Below are positions 21,635-35,345 of a stretch of 64,000 bases of DNA, in pieces; position 1 is the stretch's first letter, and each line of letters opens with the position of its first letter. The DNA comes from Alisma plantago-aquatica. Lineage: Eukaryota; Streptophyta; Magnoliopsida; Alismatales; Alismataceae. A model generated the notes under the pieces. That model made no database searches and had not been told where the DNA came from. It worked only from the letters and a program-made list of their open reading frames with translations. The stretch covers positions 1,057,868,244 through 1,057,932,243 of the forward strand of contig OY856412.1 in the NCBI GenBank assembly GCA_963693085.1, read 5' to 3'. The translations under genes and the position numbers were made by a program.

Positions 21635-24600
21635 CTCGTGGCGTAAAAGGGCGCTTCCAGCTCTTAATGATGCAATTATGGCATCGATAGCAGCAGCTCC
21701 GCCACGATTCCGTAGTGCAAATAGAGCAGCATAACGCATGTACATGCTTTCCTCTTCGTTAAGAAGAACCTCCCTTAGATGATTATCAACGAATCAATAG
21801 CTGCTATCGAAAACTATTATCAAATATTTATAACAAATTAAGATATACCGGAGTTCATCTACAGAAGAATAAGAAGACGTAGGTTTGGCCGGATCAACAG
21901 ATGCAAAAGGTGAGCAGTCTGTGTTGTCTGTATCATTGATACTATTACAAATCTTTTGCTCTTCAATTCGACTAAGAGCCAATTCACATGTTTCTTGCAC
22001 TTCTGCTGCAGGGTCATTTTCTAGACTTCTCTTTAATATCGCTACATTGCCTTCCAAACCAATAGCACCGAGAGCTTCGGCAGCCTACACAACCAATTTT
22101 CATGAAGAAAGAAGCAGTACAGTCATAAACCATGAATGCAGCAATTAAATTTACAAGATAAATTCTAGAAATATAAGAAAACACCTCATGCCGGACGATT
22201 GGATGCAAGGACAGGTCATTTAGTGCTTCCTCTAGAGCAGTATTTGCCTCAGCATCCTGCATTTGACCCAATGCAAATGCTGCCTCATGAGCTAGAAGGT
22301 TTGAGGGATCCCTCATTGCTGCAGAAAATGCATCTACTATTCAATAATGACATGGTATGTATAACAGAGATGTGTGGGTTGGTTTCTTTAAAGGGCATAT
22401 CACATTTTAGAGGCATCTACAATGCAAAGAAATATCTTCAATTGCAATCTTATTTGTAACATCTTTTTTACTTGAAGTGGAGGGATATCCAATAGAAATG
22501 AGATAAGCATGCAAACAAGAATGACCTATAAGAGCTAGTATGCAAACAAACATGGATGAGGCATGTATTGTCTCTCAGTCCCATGCCTGCCAATTAGCAA
22601 AAGCTAAGCAGAAACACACTGGCCTCTACACACCTTTGGCTGGTCCATATGGGCCTTGGAAAGACATGTATAGATTTTATCCTGGCTTGCCTCACACTAT
22701 CTGCAACCATGATTTCATCCTATTGTCATGGATTTTTTTTCCAGATGGTTCGTTTTATACCATGTAGCAAGACAGTCTCTATAATTGGACATCTTTAGTG
22801 AGGTATTTATTTGCATGGTCTTCCACCATTGCGTTTGAACGTGATGTTAAATTTGACAGTCTTCTGGAAGACTGTGTGGAAGTTGATTGGCAACCAATTC
22901 AAGTTTTAATCTGCTCCCACAACAAATCGTCAAAATGAGGTCGTCAGTCACAGTTCAGGAAACCTTCTACCATTGTAACAAAAGTCTCCGACTTTTAAGA
23001 AAAATCGGCCGAATGTTAAGCTTGAAAAAATACATTGGTCGCCGGTTTTTCACCACTTCTCATGTTTTTTCTTGCTTTTCATGATTTTTTTCTTTTGAGT
23101 CTCTTTTTTACAAAATCATGCACAAAGAATTCCCGATGCACACTAAAGCCCCAACTCCCACTATCCTAAGAGTCCATCCTGGGCACATTTGGTTAGCATA
23201 ATTTTCAGAAATTATGTACTTTGTTCATCCCGTATCTGTGAAATGTTGCATTTTCAAGATCTAGCAAAGTTAGATTTTATGTTTGGTTGCTGAATTTGAT
23301 GAGTGCGGGATTTATTTTTTCTTGGTTTTCCAGATTTGGGCATCCAGGAGAATTTTGATGGGCGCCAAAAACTGGGATTCCTATAATGTCTAAAAAATCA
23401 TGGGATTCTCTCCATTTTCCAAATCCCACAAACCAGACAAAAATTTGTACAAATAATTCTAAAATACAATCCAATACAGCAAAATCCGAGTAACCAAACA
23501 TGGTTGTTGTTGCATCGTCATTTTCCCCCTTCCTCCCCTTCTTCTTTAGTGTTGTGTCATCATTCTTTTCTTCTTCCCAACTATTGTGGCATCCTCCTCT
23601 TTTTTATCCTTCTCCCCCTTCCCTACTATTACTTATGGATTGTTCCCCCTCGTTATGTGCTTTTTTCTTCCTTATTGCTTTTTGTGTTGCAACCACTTTT
23701 ATCTTCCCCCTTACTTCCTACGACCTCCTCCTCCATTTCCTTATTCCCCTTCTTCCCTAAATTGCACTTCTTCTTCCTCTACTTCTCTTAATGTGTTCTT
23801 CCATGTTTCTAATTTCTTAATTATAGTGACTTGTAGCTTCGTCAACCCAAAAGCATCAACTCAATTTAAGTATATGTTGAAGACTTCCTCCTTTTCATTT
23901 CCCCTTTTGCTATTGAATCTTTCTTGTTCTCCCCTATTTGCCTCACTCGCCTTCATAGGCATCCTAAACTCAAACACATCCTTGAGTTAATATTCTTTTC
24001 TTCAATCAGCAAATAGGGAATCCTCCTCTTAATATTCAATTTTTCCTCATTTGCCTCTTACCTGTCATTGCCATTACCACATATATGCTCAATGTTTCAT
24101 TAATCAATTCTATGTAAACAAAGAAGCATGTAAGGAAGCTCATAAATCATAACTCGTCGATTATATGCACTTCAGTGGTGTTAAGATGTATAGCTTAAGG
24201 GAACTGTTGGTGGCCTAGTGTAAAGATAGAAAGATCTGACTATGCATTTAGTGTCTACTAACAAATCAAAGTGAAGCGCCAAAAGACTAGTGCATTACAA
24301 TCTCCATTCTAGAATGGAAGTGGGAAAATATCACTATGGGTTTCAAATTGAAATTACTAAATTCAACAAGATGTCATGATTTTATATGGGTAAGCATAGA
24401 CAAATTAATTAAATCGACTCACACTTTTACTATGAATATAGTTAAATTTATAAGAAAAATTGCCTACAGATGTATGTCAACAAAACAATATGCCTAGATG
24501 GGGTGCCCTCGTCTATCATTCTATATAGGGGCCTTAAACTTACATCCCAAACATGGCTCAAATACTTGAAGATATGGGGACAAAACCAAAGTTTAATATA

Positions 24601-25651
24601 GTCTTTCATCCACAAATTGAACTGAAAGGCCAATCACAAAGAACAGTTTTAATTTAGAACAAATGTAAAAGGTGTGTATTCTATATCTTACAAGACCAAG
24701 ATGATCACTTGAGCCTAAAAGAGCTTGCATAGATTATAGTCATCGCATCAGCATGGCACCTTTGAAGCATTAAATTGTTAAAAGTGAGCACCATTTTTAA
24801 AATAAAAAAGATGACTCAACCAAGAATATAAGCTGTCTTTGTGAATCATTCAAAGCAGAATTGTATAACACCCATATCCCAAGATTGTACGTACACAATT
24901 ATTTACCGTAACTCTATATATCAGCATATATTTTGAATGATATCTAGAAAAAGTGTAAATGATACTTTTAAGATATGTCAAACACATAACCCCAACCATG
25001 TATCTCTCATCCATACAGTTGGTTTACATAAATAGACCCTTCAATGATATCGACTTATTATCGGTACAGGGTTTCTTCTAAAACATGGACGCACACAGAA
25101 AAAAAATCTAGTGTAAACTGCAGTATAGATATAGTGGAAAAGATTCAGCAGTAATGTCCGAGGGACAGCCAAAAGAATTGAATATCAGATTAGCACGATT
25201 AAATCAGAAGTCGCTGCAATAATGCAAACCGGTTTACAGTCACTAATTATTTTCCAACGAAATGATAAGGATACACTTTTCACATCAAAAAAAGTGAAAT
25301 TGTTATTTGTCGTTAGACTATGACTTCATGAGCATCTACTCTAAAGGCGGTTAAGAAGTATAAGAAGTTACTGAACACGTGTCTTCTGACAAGCAAGATA
25401 AATAGGCATTGATATTCACCGTTGACAGGGAACCATCTAAGCACGCGAATACTGAAAGCCGCCGGCGTTAACTGCGGGGAAGGAGATGGCTTACCTTGAA
25501 CGAGAGCCTCACGGGGGCCTGGTCCTCGAAGGTTACGGAGGGAGAAGAGGGCTCGGAATCGCTCTGCAATGGGCTGGGAGGTGTCGAGCAGCAGATCGCA
25601 GAGAAATTTCTCCATCTCCGGAGATGATTGAAAGGAGCTAAGGGAGGTCAT
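21635..25651 (-). CDS. DOHH: Deoxyhypusine hydroxylase, exons 1-4 (3' end not found)
   Basis: The enzyme hydroxylates deoxyhypusine on eIF5A, completing hypusine, in the cytosol. It is a HEAT-repeat protein with a di-iron centre held by four His-Glu pairs. Exons on the minus strand: 25651-25495, 22318-22185, 22084-21849, 21773-21635, giving 222 codons without stops. All visible introns are GT-AG (donors GTAAGC, GTGTTT, GTATAT, GTATGT). Diagnostic blocks are [79 protein letters not shown] and SALLRHE. His-Glu pairs lie at residues 63/64, 96/97 and 221/222, and the spacing of 33 fits the family. The start is the first ATG; a second Met sits at residue 12. The acceptor of exon 2 was placed at TGCAG/CA because it aligns best with the family. 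The last exon, about 90 residues with the fourth pair, was not seen in the window. Confidence 0.93.
22319..25494 (-). other. Intron 1 of the DOHH gene (about 3.2 kb)
   Basis: The donor GTAAGC at 25494 and acceptor TGCAG at 22319 frame it. It holds no recognisable gene. There is a pyrimidine-rich stretch at 23500-23960 on the plus strand and a possible MITE at 23279-23501. Confidence 0.8.
23279..23501. mobile_element. MITE-like element with ATGTTTGGTT ends
   Basis: The left end ATGTTTGGTTGCTG and the complement of the right end ATGTTTGGTTACTC form a 13-base inverted repeat with about one mismatch, 223 bp apart. A third related TTTGGTTAG lies at about 23190. Such ends are common in plant PIF/Harbinger and hAT MITEs. 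No clear target duplication was found, so the call is weak. Confidence 0.4.
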
Positions 25652-26340
25652 GGCGACAGCGAGAGCTCGGAGTTCGGCTGGAGACGGACTACAGAGAGCG
25701 AAGAACCCTAGCGTCAGATTGCCGCGGACTACCGGAGTTTACAGAGCAGCCCACCGTTAAAACCAGCAACTGGTTTTCGAACAAGAAGGCATAATGCTAC
25801 GTTGGTAGGCGGGGAGGCAGGGGAGAGGGGAAGAAAGTCAAGATGATGGGAAAGTAAGACTAAGAGAATAATCGGGAAGCAGGTGAGAAATATTGTATGT
25901 TGTTTTTATTTGGTTGGTTTTGCTATGTGGTTGGGGAATTGGGTTGGTGGTTTTGGGTGTGACGTGGCACGGGTAGGTAGTCAACTCATTTGAGTGGTTA
26001 GTGGAGAGACAATGAGTGGAAACGAGAGTAATTTTATTTTGTTGATAATTTTTTTATTTTTTGACAAAATAAAAATTATTAATTACAAAAAATACAATCG
26101 AACAAGACTAATGTCTATATATTTTGAAAAACTTAATATGATGCATAAAATTAATGTGTGGGTTATGAAATGTTGATGATATGACAATGATGGTGGTGTG
26201 ATGATGATGTTGGTGATGATAATGAAGAAGATGCTCATCACACTATGAAGTGGGTGCACTACATTACATATTAAACGTGTTCCATTAAAGATTGGGTGCA
26301 ATACATGCAAAAATAGGGTATATTGTAAAAAAAAGTAGGT
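25652..26340 (-). promoter_or_regulatory. 5' flank of DOHH (presumed leader and promoter region)
   Basis: The roughly 100 bases next to the start codon are GC-rich and are probably the leader. Further out the sequence becomes AT-rich. I see no confident TATA box. No other gene is recognisable here. A GATGAT-rich patch begins near 26170. Confidence 0.4.
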
Positions 26341-27325
<985 letters not shown>

Positions 27326-28089
27326 TGCATTCATCTCTTTCATCACTTCCCTCTTCCTCAATTATCTTCCCTCCTCATGTTCACTCATTTCACTCTCTCT
27401 TTACTTCCCTTCTCTCTCCTATTATTCTTAATTACTTTCCTCCTCTTTTATCATTTTCTTAAATATGTCAATATGAATCATGTTAGGATGTACTTTGTGA
27501 AAGATTTCTAATGGTTTTTATTTCGTCAAAAAACTCGTTATGGATTAAAAGTTATACTCAAAACAATCAAGAAACCTAAAAATAAAAAACCAAGTGGATA
27601 AGAGAGAGAGACAAATAGTGGAGAGAAAGGTGGGGGCATGGTGGTAGCCTGTCGGGTGAGTGGGGGTCATGCTACATGTGGATTAGTGAGGGTGGCTTTC
27701 CCTACGCGTGAAATGCACATATACCCACCATGTGCGTGAGAGAATCATAACTCTTAATTTCTCATCAAGAATCTAAATTGCGTGCGAAAGGTTGTGGTGA
27801 GTGTTAGATGTAATTTTTTCTTTTTTTAATCTGTAATCTATACTAAAGGATATAAAGGGAGTTGGATGCCATTTTTACTTTTATGCTTAAAATTTATTAT
27901 ACATATAATATATAAGAAACACCATGAAGAATTTTGTATGCAATGTTGACTCAACTAGTGAGCATGAGCGATTTTTAGTTGTAGGTCACTAGTTCAATCC
28001 CAATTGGAGCGTTTGGGAAAAAGAGAGAGGTTTATAGAAGCATCCAAATACTATGCTTCACGTGCCCTGTTATTAATCATAACAAAAAG
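27326..28089. other. Spacer before the retrotransposon nest
   Basis: No gene is recognisable. Around 27945-28010 an A-box-like GACTCAACTAGTGAG and a B-box-like AGTTCAATCCC are about 45 bases apart, as in tRNA-derived SINEs. The rest of such an element is not visible, so I do not list it separately. Confidence 0.4.
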
Positions 28090-28797
28090 TGTAAGACCCC
28101 TAACCTAGCTTTGTGCTTAATTGTGTTTACCTTGTATAATGAGATGCTTAAACCCTACTCTAATCTCTTGGGATGGTCTTATACATGTGACATGCTTAAG
28201 TTTTCAATTTGGCACTTGTTTGGACCATATTGCAATTTACCAATGAGTGAGGGTCATATTGTAATTTGCCACATGTTGAGAATGCTTCTTGTGCCTTAGC
28301 ATCTTTAGAGAGAAGATGATGCTATGGGGCACCTTGTTTGAAACATGGTTGATGATGTGACATCACATAGTACATTTGGGTGATATTTGGGTTTCTAGGG
28401 TTTGCCTTGTTGATGTGGTGACTTTGCTAGGGTTTGAGTGTTGCAACCACTACACCACTTTTGATGAGTGTAGCAACCGTAACACATAACCAAGGTGATG
28501 TTGTTTTGACCTTAGTGACCTAGGGATGGGTTGGTCAAAATAGTTTGTCCTCTAGTGAAGTGTATCGACTATGTATATGGTGACCTAGGGTTTTGATCGT
28601 TACGAGTGCAAGGAAGTGTTTCGATTGAAACAATGTGGTAGCCGACCTACATGGTGGCTACACTTTTCTGGATAAACATCAAATCTTCAAAACATGCATG
28701 TGAGTGGAGGTATGGTTGTTTCTATGGAGGGTAGGTTTCCTCTTGATACTCTCATGTGTTGACACCTCATAAACTTTTACTTCCCTCCAACCTTGTG

Positions 28798-28804
28798 TAT
28801 ATAA
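28798..28804 (+). promoter_or_regulatory. TATA box of element I 5' LTR
   Basis: TATATAA followed by CCCCTTCTCTTCACT. The same sequence is kept in the 3' LTR at 50181-50187. The position, about 700 bp into the LTR, fits the LTR promoter. It is inferred from sequence alone. Confidence 0.55.
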
Positions 28805-29354
28805 CCCCTTCTCTTCACTAGCAAGTATCTTTTTCTGCCTTACTCTCTTCCTTCTCTCATAAAACCATTCTCGGAGCTTTGGGAGCAAAGAAGGTTTGAC
28901 CTTGAAGCTTGGGTGGCCGATCAACCTTGCTTGTGGAAAATCTTGTGCTTGATCAACCCGTTGGTGGTGATTCTTGGTGGTTCTTCTCTTGGTAAGTAAT
29001 ATCCTCCTCTTGATCACGCTTCCCCTTTCTGAAAACCCTATCTTCTTCCTCCTCACCGTCCATTAGACTATGGATCATCAATGGTGGCTTTCTTGGAGAT
29101 CTCTTCTTGACAAGGATCGAAGACTATGTTTTGACATAGTAGTACCTGAGTGAGAAGGAGACCTCTTATTTCACTCTTGAATAGATCTAGGGTTTGAGAT
29201 TTCCATTCCCTAATCTCTCCTTTGACCATGGTGTTCTTTTCTTTTCTAGAGGTGATCTTATGGCCGAAGGTTTGAATCAAGTTGGGGCTTCTTTCTCTTT
29301 CTTAGAGCTTGAGATCTTGGAGTTTGATCTTTGATTAAAGGCAGGTTATATATA

Positions 29355-32300
29355 TGTTATGACCCGTTTCAAAGTTAACCAATAAGTACCATGATTAGTC
29401 CATAATTAAGTTAATTGAGATAAGTTAAGTGCTCATGTGATGGTTAGTGCATCATCAAGTTGATTAAGTTGAATTAAATACACAAGACACAATTAGTGCA
29501 TAATTAAGGTGATTTAGGTTCAGTTAAATGTCGAGATGCAATTAGTTCTTTGATCAAGTGAGACAGTCTATTTGGCATGAGTATTCGCTTTGAGTTTGTA
29601 GTGGATTCCGTGCTTGGCATTTTGCAAGAAAAATTAGTTGAATCAGACCTCTGAGGCGATACTTATACCATTTTTAGTTTCCTTGGACTATTTTTGCAAT
29701 TTTTCCATTATTAGATTATAAACCTTTTTCTTTTCCTTTTCTGCTTTCTCGCTTATCCCTTCCCCTTTTTCACCCGATGGAATGGAGAAAGGCGGCGCCC
29801 AGACCAAGCTGAGAGGCCGCAGCAGAGGGGGAGCCAGAGGGCGGATTTTGGGCTCCTGCTTCGATCCAGCAGCCGACCTGTTTATTTCTTCTCTTTCTTT
29901 CTTCCTTGCTCCAGTCCGCAGCCCCAACCAGCTCTTGCGGCGCCGTCCAGTAGAGCAGCATCGACGGCCTGAAGTAGCACAGCAGAAGGAGGTGAACGGC
30001 AGGCCGATTTTCTCGAGCCCTAGCTTGATTCAGCGACGCCATCTCTTCCCCTTCCTTCCTACCTCCTCCTCCACGCCCTAGTTCCACTCATCCAACAGGG
30101 GCAGCCGACATACAGAGCTGCGGCTAGCAGCTGCGACCAGTGGCTGGGAGCCCTCCTAGGCATAACCAACACTCTGGAGTCGACCACCTCGAGCTCGGCC
30201 ATCGCCGCCGACCGATGCAGCCCTCGTTTCCAACTTGGTACCTTCGGGTGTAGGTGACACCACCATTTCTCAACACGACACCTCTGCAGATTTGCTGAAG
30301 AGTCGATTCCTCTCATCAGCTGCTCCAAATGCACAGATCCGACACCGCGGTCTGGTGCCCTAGCTCTTTGGCGCTGGCCGCCTTGATGCGGTGAAGGAGA
30401 GCTGGCCAGTGTCCCCTCGCCTCGCCACTATGGCAACCTTGAGATGTTGCACGTGGTGCGCCTCTTCTTACTATGACGGACTTTAAGTTGTTCAATAGGA
30501 CGACCATGGTGAAATCTGATAGTAAAGACTAAAGACCCATCTATGGCCAACAAGATTGCGGTCAGTAGGAGGGATCCTAGGTGTGACTTTCTTGAAGTGT
30601 AGAAATTTCATCATCGACGGCAGTTTCCATCTAAGATGTGGCAGGGCCTCATCAACAGATTTTGTCTACAGCTGCAAAGAGCCACCCTCTTATCTCTCAT
30701 AAGAGTGATTGCCTAATGGTATCCTGTGATGTTGTGCTGCTCACTTTATCCTCTACTACTACTCCATTCTGAATGCTCATTCGTATGCACTGGCATCTAT
30801 GCTGCGCTGCTCCTGCTTCTATCTGGTTGGTGATAGGTTCTTCGGTGTGCAAACATGCTGCCCGACAACTGAGATTGGCCTTGAAAACTGGTCCTTAGAC
30901 GCAATTCCGGACGAACCCGGACAGTTCAAAACACTGTGAGTGGGGTTTCATTTATTTATCATTAATAAACTCAGGCGTTTGAATATTTCCAGTTATGTGC
31001 GCGAATTACGCTGATAACAGGCGTTATCAGGCGTCGGGCAGCGTTTGGCGTCACCCGACTTTTTATTTCATAAATTGCTTCTAGACGCTGTTATATGATT
31101 AAATTTAGCAATTGATCAGTGTGGATTGAATCGGAAGATTTATATGGTTCATTGGAACCTAAATTGCTCATTTGAATGTTGAAATTAGAAATTCATGTCT
31201 GAAAATGGTATAATTTGGGTATGAACCCAAACAATGAAGATTTCTGATAAATTATCAAATGTACGATTTCAAAGTAGATATGAATAAATAAAATATGCAT
31301 AAAAACCCTAATTGCATATATCTTTTGACGTTAATATGTGTAAATTGATATTTACATGAAATGGCACATTTCTCTAAAATATTACCAGAAATTCTCAAGT
31401 ATTATTATTAAATTGTGTTGTGATATGTAATTAACTCTTAATTGAGTTAAGTGATGCACAAACCAGGATTTGGGTTAATGTGCACGTTTTTCGAGAATTT
31501 TAGAGAATTGATAATTGTTGAGTATGATTCTCATATGTGAAGTAAATTTCTTTAATTTTTGCAATAAGATGTTCAATTGTGTAAATTTTCTATGTATGTG
31601 CCAAATTGAAATAAGTTGGGTTATTTATGCATTTCTAATTTGTCTGAATGCATGGTATGAGAATTTCTCAGAAATTACAATGATTTGAAATATATTGCTC
31701 TGTCAGTTTAGAATGACAGTGTATTGTGATCTGATATGAAATCAGTAAATGTGATATTCCTGTTTAAGTGTTTATATGTTAATCAGTTAATAGACTTAGG
31801 TGCCCTAACACCGTAGAACCCCTTTGACAGATCTGCTTCTTAGGGGTGAAACTCGTGTTGCAACATTATCCGTGCGATGTCATGGAGACACGAGGATAGA
31901 GAGGCAATGTCCAACAATAACGCGTGCGATGTCACGGTGGCACTGGAGAAAATTGAGGGTTATTGCAACAAGATCCGTGCGATGTCATGGAGGTAACCCC
32001 GTGAGACTCTCCGCTTGTGTACTCAGGTTAGAGGAGGAGTCTAGAGCACTCGATGTAGTGCAGTGAGGCCGATGAGCCTGAAGGCCGATGAGCCTAGGGT
32101 CCTGTGGCAGAGCAGGGCTGGCATCAGACTTAGCATTTCCCGGGTGTGTCGCTAAGTCTTGTACGGTGGGATCGTAGTTCGCTACGGATCTTCATATACA
32201 GGGTACACTGTATATGATTAGGGCTTAATAATAATATAAATGGGTACTCATATAGGATCACAGTAAATTAAAGTATTCGAACTTTTGTGCTATTTCTTTA

Positions 32301-32915
32301 TATTTGTTTATCTGTTCAAATTATCTGTTAATGCATGGAAATGTGATTATATTCTGCAAATCTGTTATGTTAATAGTACTACCCTGCTTAGTACTGCACT
32401 TATGTTTAATTTCAATTTATAAACCTGATGAGTTGTTTAGTGATAGCTAAATGAAATGCTATTCACTGAGCGAGTAGGCTCATACCTCTACTCAAAACAT
32501 TTTCAGGTCATCATCAGCAGCAGGAATCTGAAGGATCCTTTCATCCTAACACTTAGTTTGTAGAAGGTATATGTAGTTAGTAGTTAGAGGTCTCTTAGTC
32601 CTTTCCCCTCGATCCTTGGGACAGGGTGTGGGTGAGAGAGAGTATGTTTGTGGAATGTGTATAAAGATGTAAATTAACAGTTATGTTTACTTTCTGTTAA
32701 ACAATGTTACATGTTGTAAACTTTGTTTATGTTCTCTAGCCAGGTTAATTGAAATGCTTCCGCAATAGTTTATTGTGTTTTAGTTTACAGCAATAATCCA
32801 GATATCATTACAAGGTTTTAAAAAGAAAAAGTTTTCAACGATTTGTTTATGTGATAATCCCTCCGTCGCGCCCTAATCTCGTGATTAGTGGTTAGTGTGA
32901 GATCGGGGTGTGACA
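29355..32915 (+). repeat. 5' LTR of element II
   Basis: It starts TGTTATGACCCG and ends GGGGTGTGACA. A GC-rich island lies at about 29780-30480, surrounded by AT-rich sequence. CGTGCGATGTCA occurs three times at about 31882-31988. The primer site follows 4 bases later. Confidence 0.96.
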
Positions 32916-32919
32916 ACTT

Positions 32920-32931
32920 TGGTATCAGAGC
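32920..32931 (+). other. Primer-binding site of element II (tRNA-Met)
   Basis: TGGTATCAGAGC, the complement of the initiator tRNA-Met 3' end, begins 5 bases after the LTR. It is intact. Confidence 0.9.
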
Positions 32932-34490
32932 ATAGGTTGAGTACATAGTTACTCTAAGTCAATGTCAGGGGACGATAAGATACCAATAGGATTAGGACTT
33001 AAGTTTCTTCCTTCTAACTGCAATTTTATAACAGGAAATGTTCTGTTATAGCATTGCAGATGGCAGAAAAAGGACGTGGTCATGAGAATCAAGTTGAGAG
33101 TTTAAGCTGAGTTATCAGGGATCATTAGGATCAAAAGATAGTATTATAAATAAGTGAGATAAATAGGAAATGATGTGTTTTAGCTCTGGGAGGTCTGAGT
33201 GTTTAGATACCCTGGCCAGGTGTCTGAATACTTAGATTGACCAGTATCAAGCTACTCTGTCTATTCTTCTCTGGATGCCCTGGCCAGGTATGCAGAGGAA
33301 GGATAGGCTGGAGAGAAACCCTAGAAACCTTAGGGTTAAGAAATTAGAAATTAATGTAAGAATAAGAGGTTAAATATAGAATGCGATACAATTCCTGATT
33401 TATATTGCTTATTTGATTGAAGATCACTAGAAATGCTTTTATATGCATGAAATTAAATTTTCAATTTGTAAAGTAGATATGATTCTCTTATGTTGTTGTG
33501 TGTGATGAAATGTTTTATTTATTGTTTATATTCTTTGTATCAAGTAGACTAGATGATTGTTTAAGTGGATTTTCCCTAGAGGGATATTCTTTCCGCATGT
33601 TTGAGATCAATAGGAGTTGGTTAATCCTGAGTAGCTCTTGGCTTCAGGACTACAGGTTCGGCCTGGTCCGGCTGGCAGGATGCATTACTGGAATTTAATG
33701 ACTCCTATTAACAGTTTAATAAAAGTAGACTCCGGGTAATTTAGACCCGCATCATGGTGAAAGATGTACATATGTTAAGATGTTGAGATGTAAGAGAAAG
33801 ACTAGAATAACTAAGAAGTAGCTGGAACTGATATCGGAAACCTAATGTTGGAGCCTCATTTTGGCAATCCTTAGTTGGAAATAAAGGAACACGATATATG
33901 CTTCAGATTAAATTTAATGATTTATATTATATGAACACCAAATATGAGAATATGGAAAAGATACGAGAAAGGTATGTAAGGGCTAAGACGTAAGAATCAA
34001 CTTTGGATTGGATCATGGAATGGAGTAAAATACTTTTATGTACTTCAAAGCAAAGAGAAAATAGAAGAAAAAAGTTGAGTATACAATAAGTACATAGAAA
34101 TAAAGAGTCTTATGTAAATCATAAAATCAGGACAAGAAACTTAGTTGAATCAAGAGAAATGTTAGAAATGATGGTCTTGGTTAAGGAATGAGGATTACAT
34201 AACATAATTGAGAGTATGGAATGCATATCTTTGTTATAAAGTTTAATACATTCATACATACTGCCTTTGAATTCTGAGTCTCGATAGACTAACTAACTTG
34301 TTTCTAAAATGAGGAACAAACGCGTAACTTAGAAAATGAATGCATCATATATGTTGCATAACTACCAAGGTAGAGATGTCTAAATGAATGAAATAATGGC
34401 ACACAGTATGGTGATGAAACCCTAGCAAGGTAAATTGAGAATGTAATTTATCGGAATGTCCAAGTTAGAGAAAGGAAATTCCAGTGATTA
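32932..34490 (+). other. Non-coding internal part of element II
   Basis: Where gag, protease and RT would be, only AT-rich sequence with many stops is visible. No zinc knuckle, protease or RT motif was recognised. This continues after the MITE up to about 35345. Confidence 0.7.
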
Positions 34491-34498
34491 GATAAGCA

Positions 34499-35021
34499 TA
34501 GGGGTGAGCAAATCTCGGTCCAGACCGCAAAACCGGACCGGACCGCTCAATTCGGTCCGGTTCGGTCCGGTCCATTTCAAATTCGGTCCGGTCCGCGGTC
34601 CAATAAATTCGATAAATTCGGTCTTCGGTCCGGTCCGGTCCGGTCTGGTCCAAAACCGGTCCGGTCCGGTCCGGACCGCAGACTAACTTTTATATAAAAT
34701 CCATATATATTTGAAGGTGTATTCTATAATAACTACAAATAAAGTACATATATAAGTACTACTAGTATAAATGTTTGATACTAAAGTTATATAATTGTTA
34801 GAAGTGACTAAGATTATCAACTTTGTATAATTAAATAAGTTGTAAAACATCTAAAAAAGGCTGATTGCGGTCCAAACGGTCCGATCCGGTCCGGTCCGCG
34901 GTCAAAATGGTCCGGTCCCGGTCCGGTCCGACCACCAAACGGTCCGGTCAACGGTCCAAAAATTATTGATTTTCGGTCCTCGGTCCGGTCCGGTCCGGTT
35001 TTGGACCGATGCTCACCCCTA
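34499..35021. mobile_element. hAT-type MITE with GGTCCGGT arrays
   Basis: Perfect 12-bp ends TAGGGGTGAGCA and TGCTCACCCCTA, with an 8-bp target duplication GATAAGCA at 34491-34498 and 35022-35029. Length 523 bp. Both subterminal regions consist of dense GGTCCGGTCC repeats around an AT-rich core. The arrays are probably transposase-binding sites. It has no coding capacity. Confidence 0.94.
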
Positions 35022-35345
35022 GATAAGCACGACTTTAGTAAAACTTATGAGATCCAAGGTTTGATTTTCAAACTAAGGGAGTAAAGTCACATCACAATAA
35101 CGCTATGTTTTTGATAAAGACGAAACCCTAGTATGTTTAGAGTTGTAGTAGTTCAAGGGATATCACTAGTGATTTGACCTTGAATACTAGCATCTCTATA
35201 AAACAAGATCATGAGATTTGTTCTATGAAAGGTAAGCTAGCATTAATAAAATCTAGGGTTTAAAGGTAGATAAACAATATGAAAATGACTTGGAGAAAAG
35301 AGTAAGATATAAATTTGAAATGTAACAACAAGTAAGTAGCATAGA

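Noticed and set aside
23500..23990. Overlapping 86-134 codon frames rich in Ser, Phe, Leu and Pro
   Set aside because: They come from a pyrimidine-rich stretch within DOHH intron 1; all three plus frames are open for the same reason.
27945..28030. tRNA-derived SINE
   Set aside because: A- and B-box-like words are present, but no head, tail or target duplication is visible, so the resemblance may be chance.
29688..30507. Minus- and plus-strand frames in the GC-rich part of the element II LTR (also 37148-38017)
   Set aside because: They overlap on both strands, have no recognised domain, and are duplicated only because the LTR is. High GC gives chance open frames.
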